The position numbers and the translations under genes are program-made. DNA of 64,000 bases from DASXKD01 sp963762735 (GTDB lineage: Bacteria > Actinomycetota > Actinomycetes > Streptosporangiales > Streptosporangiaceae): the NCBI GenBank assembly GCA_963762735.1, contig CAVXMG010000023.1:4488-68487 (forward strand), written 5' to 3'. Below are positions 63,654-64,000 of the stretch, one piece after another; within the stretch, counting starts at the first letter, position 1, and every line of letters starts with the position of its first letter. The notes beneath the pieces were generated by a model. The model did not search any database, was not told where the DNA came from, and saw only the letters and a list, made by a program, of their open reading frames with translations.

Positions 63654-64000
63654 ACACCGGCCGAAGCCACAAGCATCGCCTGCGGTAACACTCACCGGCC
63701 GGAAAACGGTGCCGCGGGCATCCCCGGCTCGGTCCGGCCGGTCCCCGGAGGCCTGTGCGTTGCGCGATTACGTCGTGTCCTTAAACGGTGTGCATCGCTG
63801 ACGGAAAAACGTGCACGGAAAAGGTCAGATGCCGCCATATGTCACCCTCGGTTTGGTTGCGCGCAAGGCGCTACCGAGGTCCAGAGCAGCCAAAAGGAAT
63901 ATCGACTTCGTCCAGAATGAACGAACATGCCTTCCTAATCCGGACGCTACACCGAATCCGCTGGAGAGGCAAGGACGCCGGGTGGCCCGCGGCCAGGAAT
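63654..64000. other. No gene recognised
   Basis: 347 bases at the right end. Base composition drops in GC from about 63780 to 63960 (for example AAAACGTGCACGGAAAAGG), suggesting regulatory DNA or the promoter side of a gene beyond the window. Open frames here show no family features. Confidence 0.5.

Overview
The window is very GC-rich actinobacterial DNA. It carries GTG starts, a Lsr2 nucleoid protein, a Bpa-type proteasome activator, a CrgA divisome protein, Scr1-type XRE regulators paired with DUF397, and the conserved block ppiA / rhomboid / crgA / pknB-pbpA-rodA-pstP-fhaB-fhaA / tRNA-Leu that lies near oriC in filamentous actinomycetes. A streptomycete-like or Streptosporangiales-like organism fits; species cannot be assigned from sequence alone.

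Layout. 0-5 kb: a flavin monooxygenase, a small secreted protein, a NUDIX hydrolase and an ATP-dependent DNA ligase. 4.7-15 kb: a DUF5324-like membrane protein, cyclophilin, rhomboid protease, CrgA and the minus-strand Ser/Thr phospho-signalling and cell-wall operon (FHA proteins, PstP phosphatase, RodA, PbpA, PknB), which couples peptidoglycan synthesis to phosphorylation. 15-25 kb: stress, repair and regulatory genes (Usp, Fpg/Nei glycosylase, RsbW-like ATPase, XRE/DUF397 pair, two TetR-oxidoreductase divergons with clear operators, a PAS-GAF histidine kinase). 25-37 kb: surface and envelope genes (secreted repeat protein, Wzm/Wzt-like ABC exporter, large membrane protein, GT2 and MptB-like mannosyltransferase), an RsbW-like and STAS pair, and an arginine-deiminase homologue lacking catalytic residues. 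37-49 kb: pheA, bpa, a LAL/MalT-type regulator, SMP-30, quinone oxidoreductase, a MinD/ParA-like ATPase, a MarR-MFS-Usp unit. 49-64 kb: a membrane-anchored CbbX-like AAA+ protein, an orphan UMP kinase, isochorismatase, LysM/transglycosylase protein, LURP-one, DUF302, two DHA2-type MFS pumps, a truncated LPG-synthase-like gene, Lsr2, a LuxR regulator and a TetR/mycothiol-isomerase divergon.

Two features stand out across the whole window. First, about a dozen genes, including cell-wall genes expected to be needed (pknB, pbpA, pstP/rodA), are split by single-base reading-frame shifts that join perfectly at protein level; unpolished assembly indels are the simplest explanation, so apparent fusions and pseudogenes need care. 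Second, three families of dispersed long palindromes occur. One (core CGCGGAGTTCTGTCCGCG) has an invariant core but outer arms that differ completely between copies while staying self-complementary; one copy sits inside a mannosyltransferase gene. These hairpins, the catalytically degenerate arginine deiminase homologue and the membrane-anchored CbbX homologue are the most unusual items.
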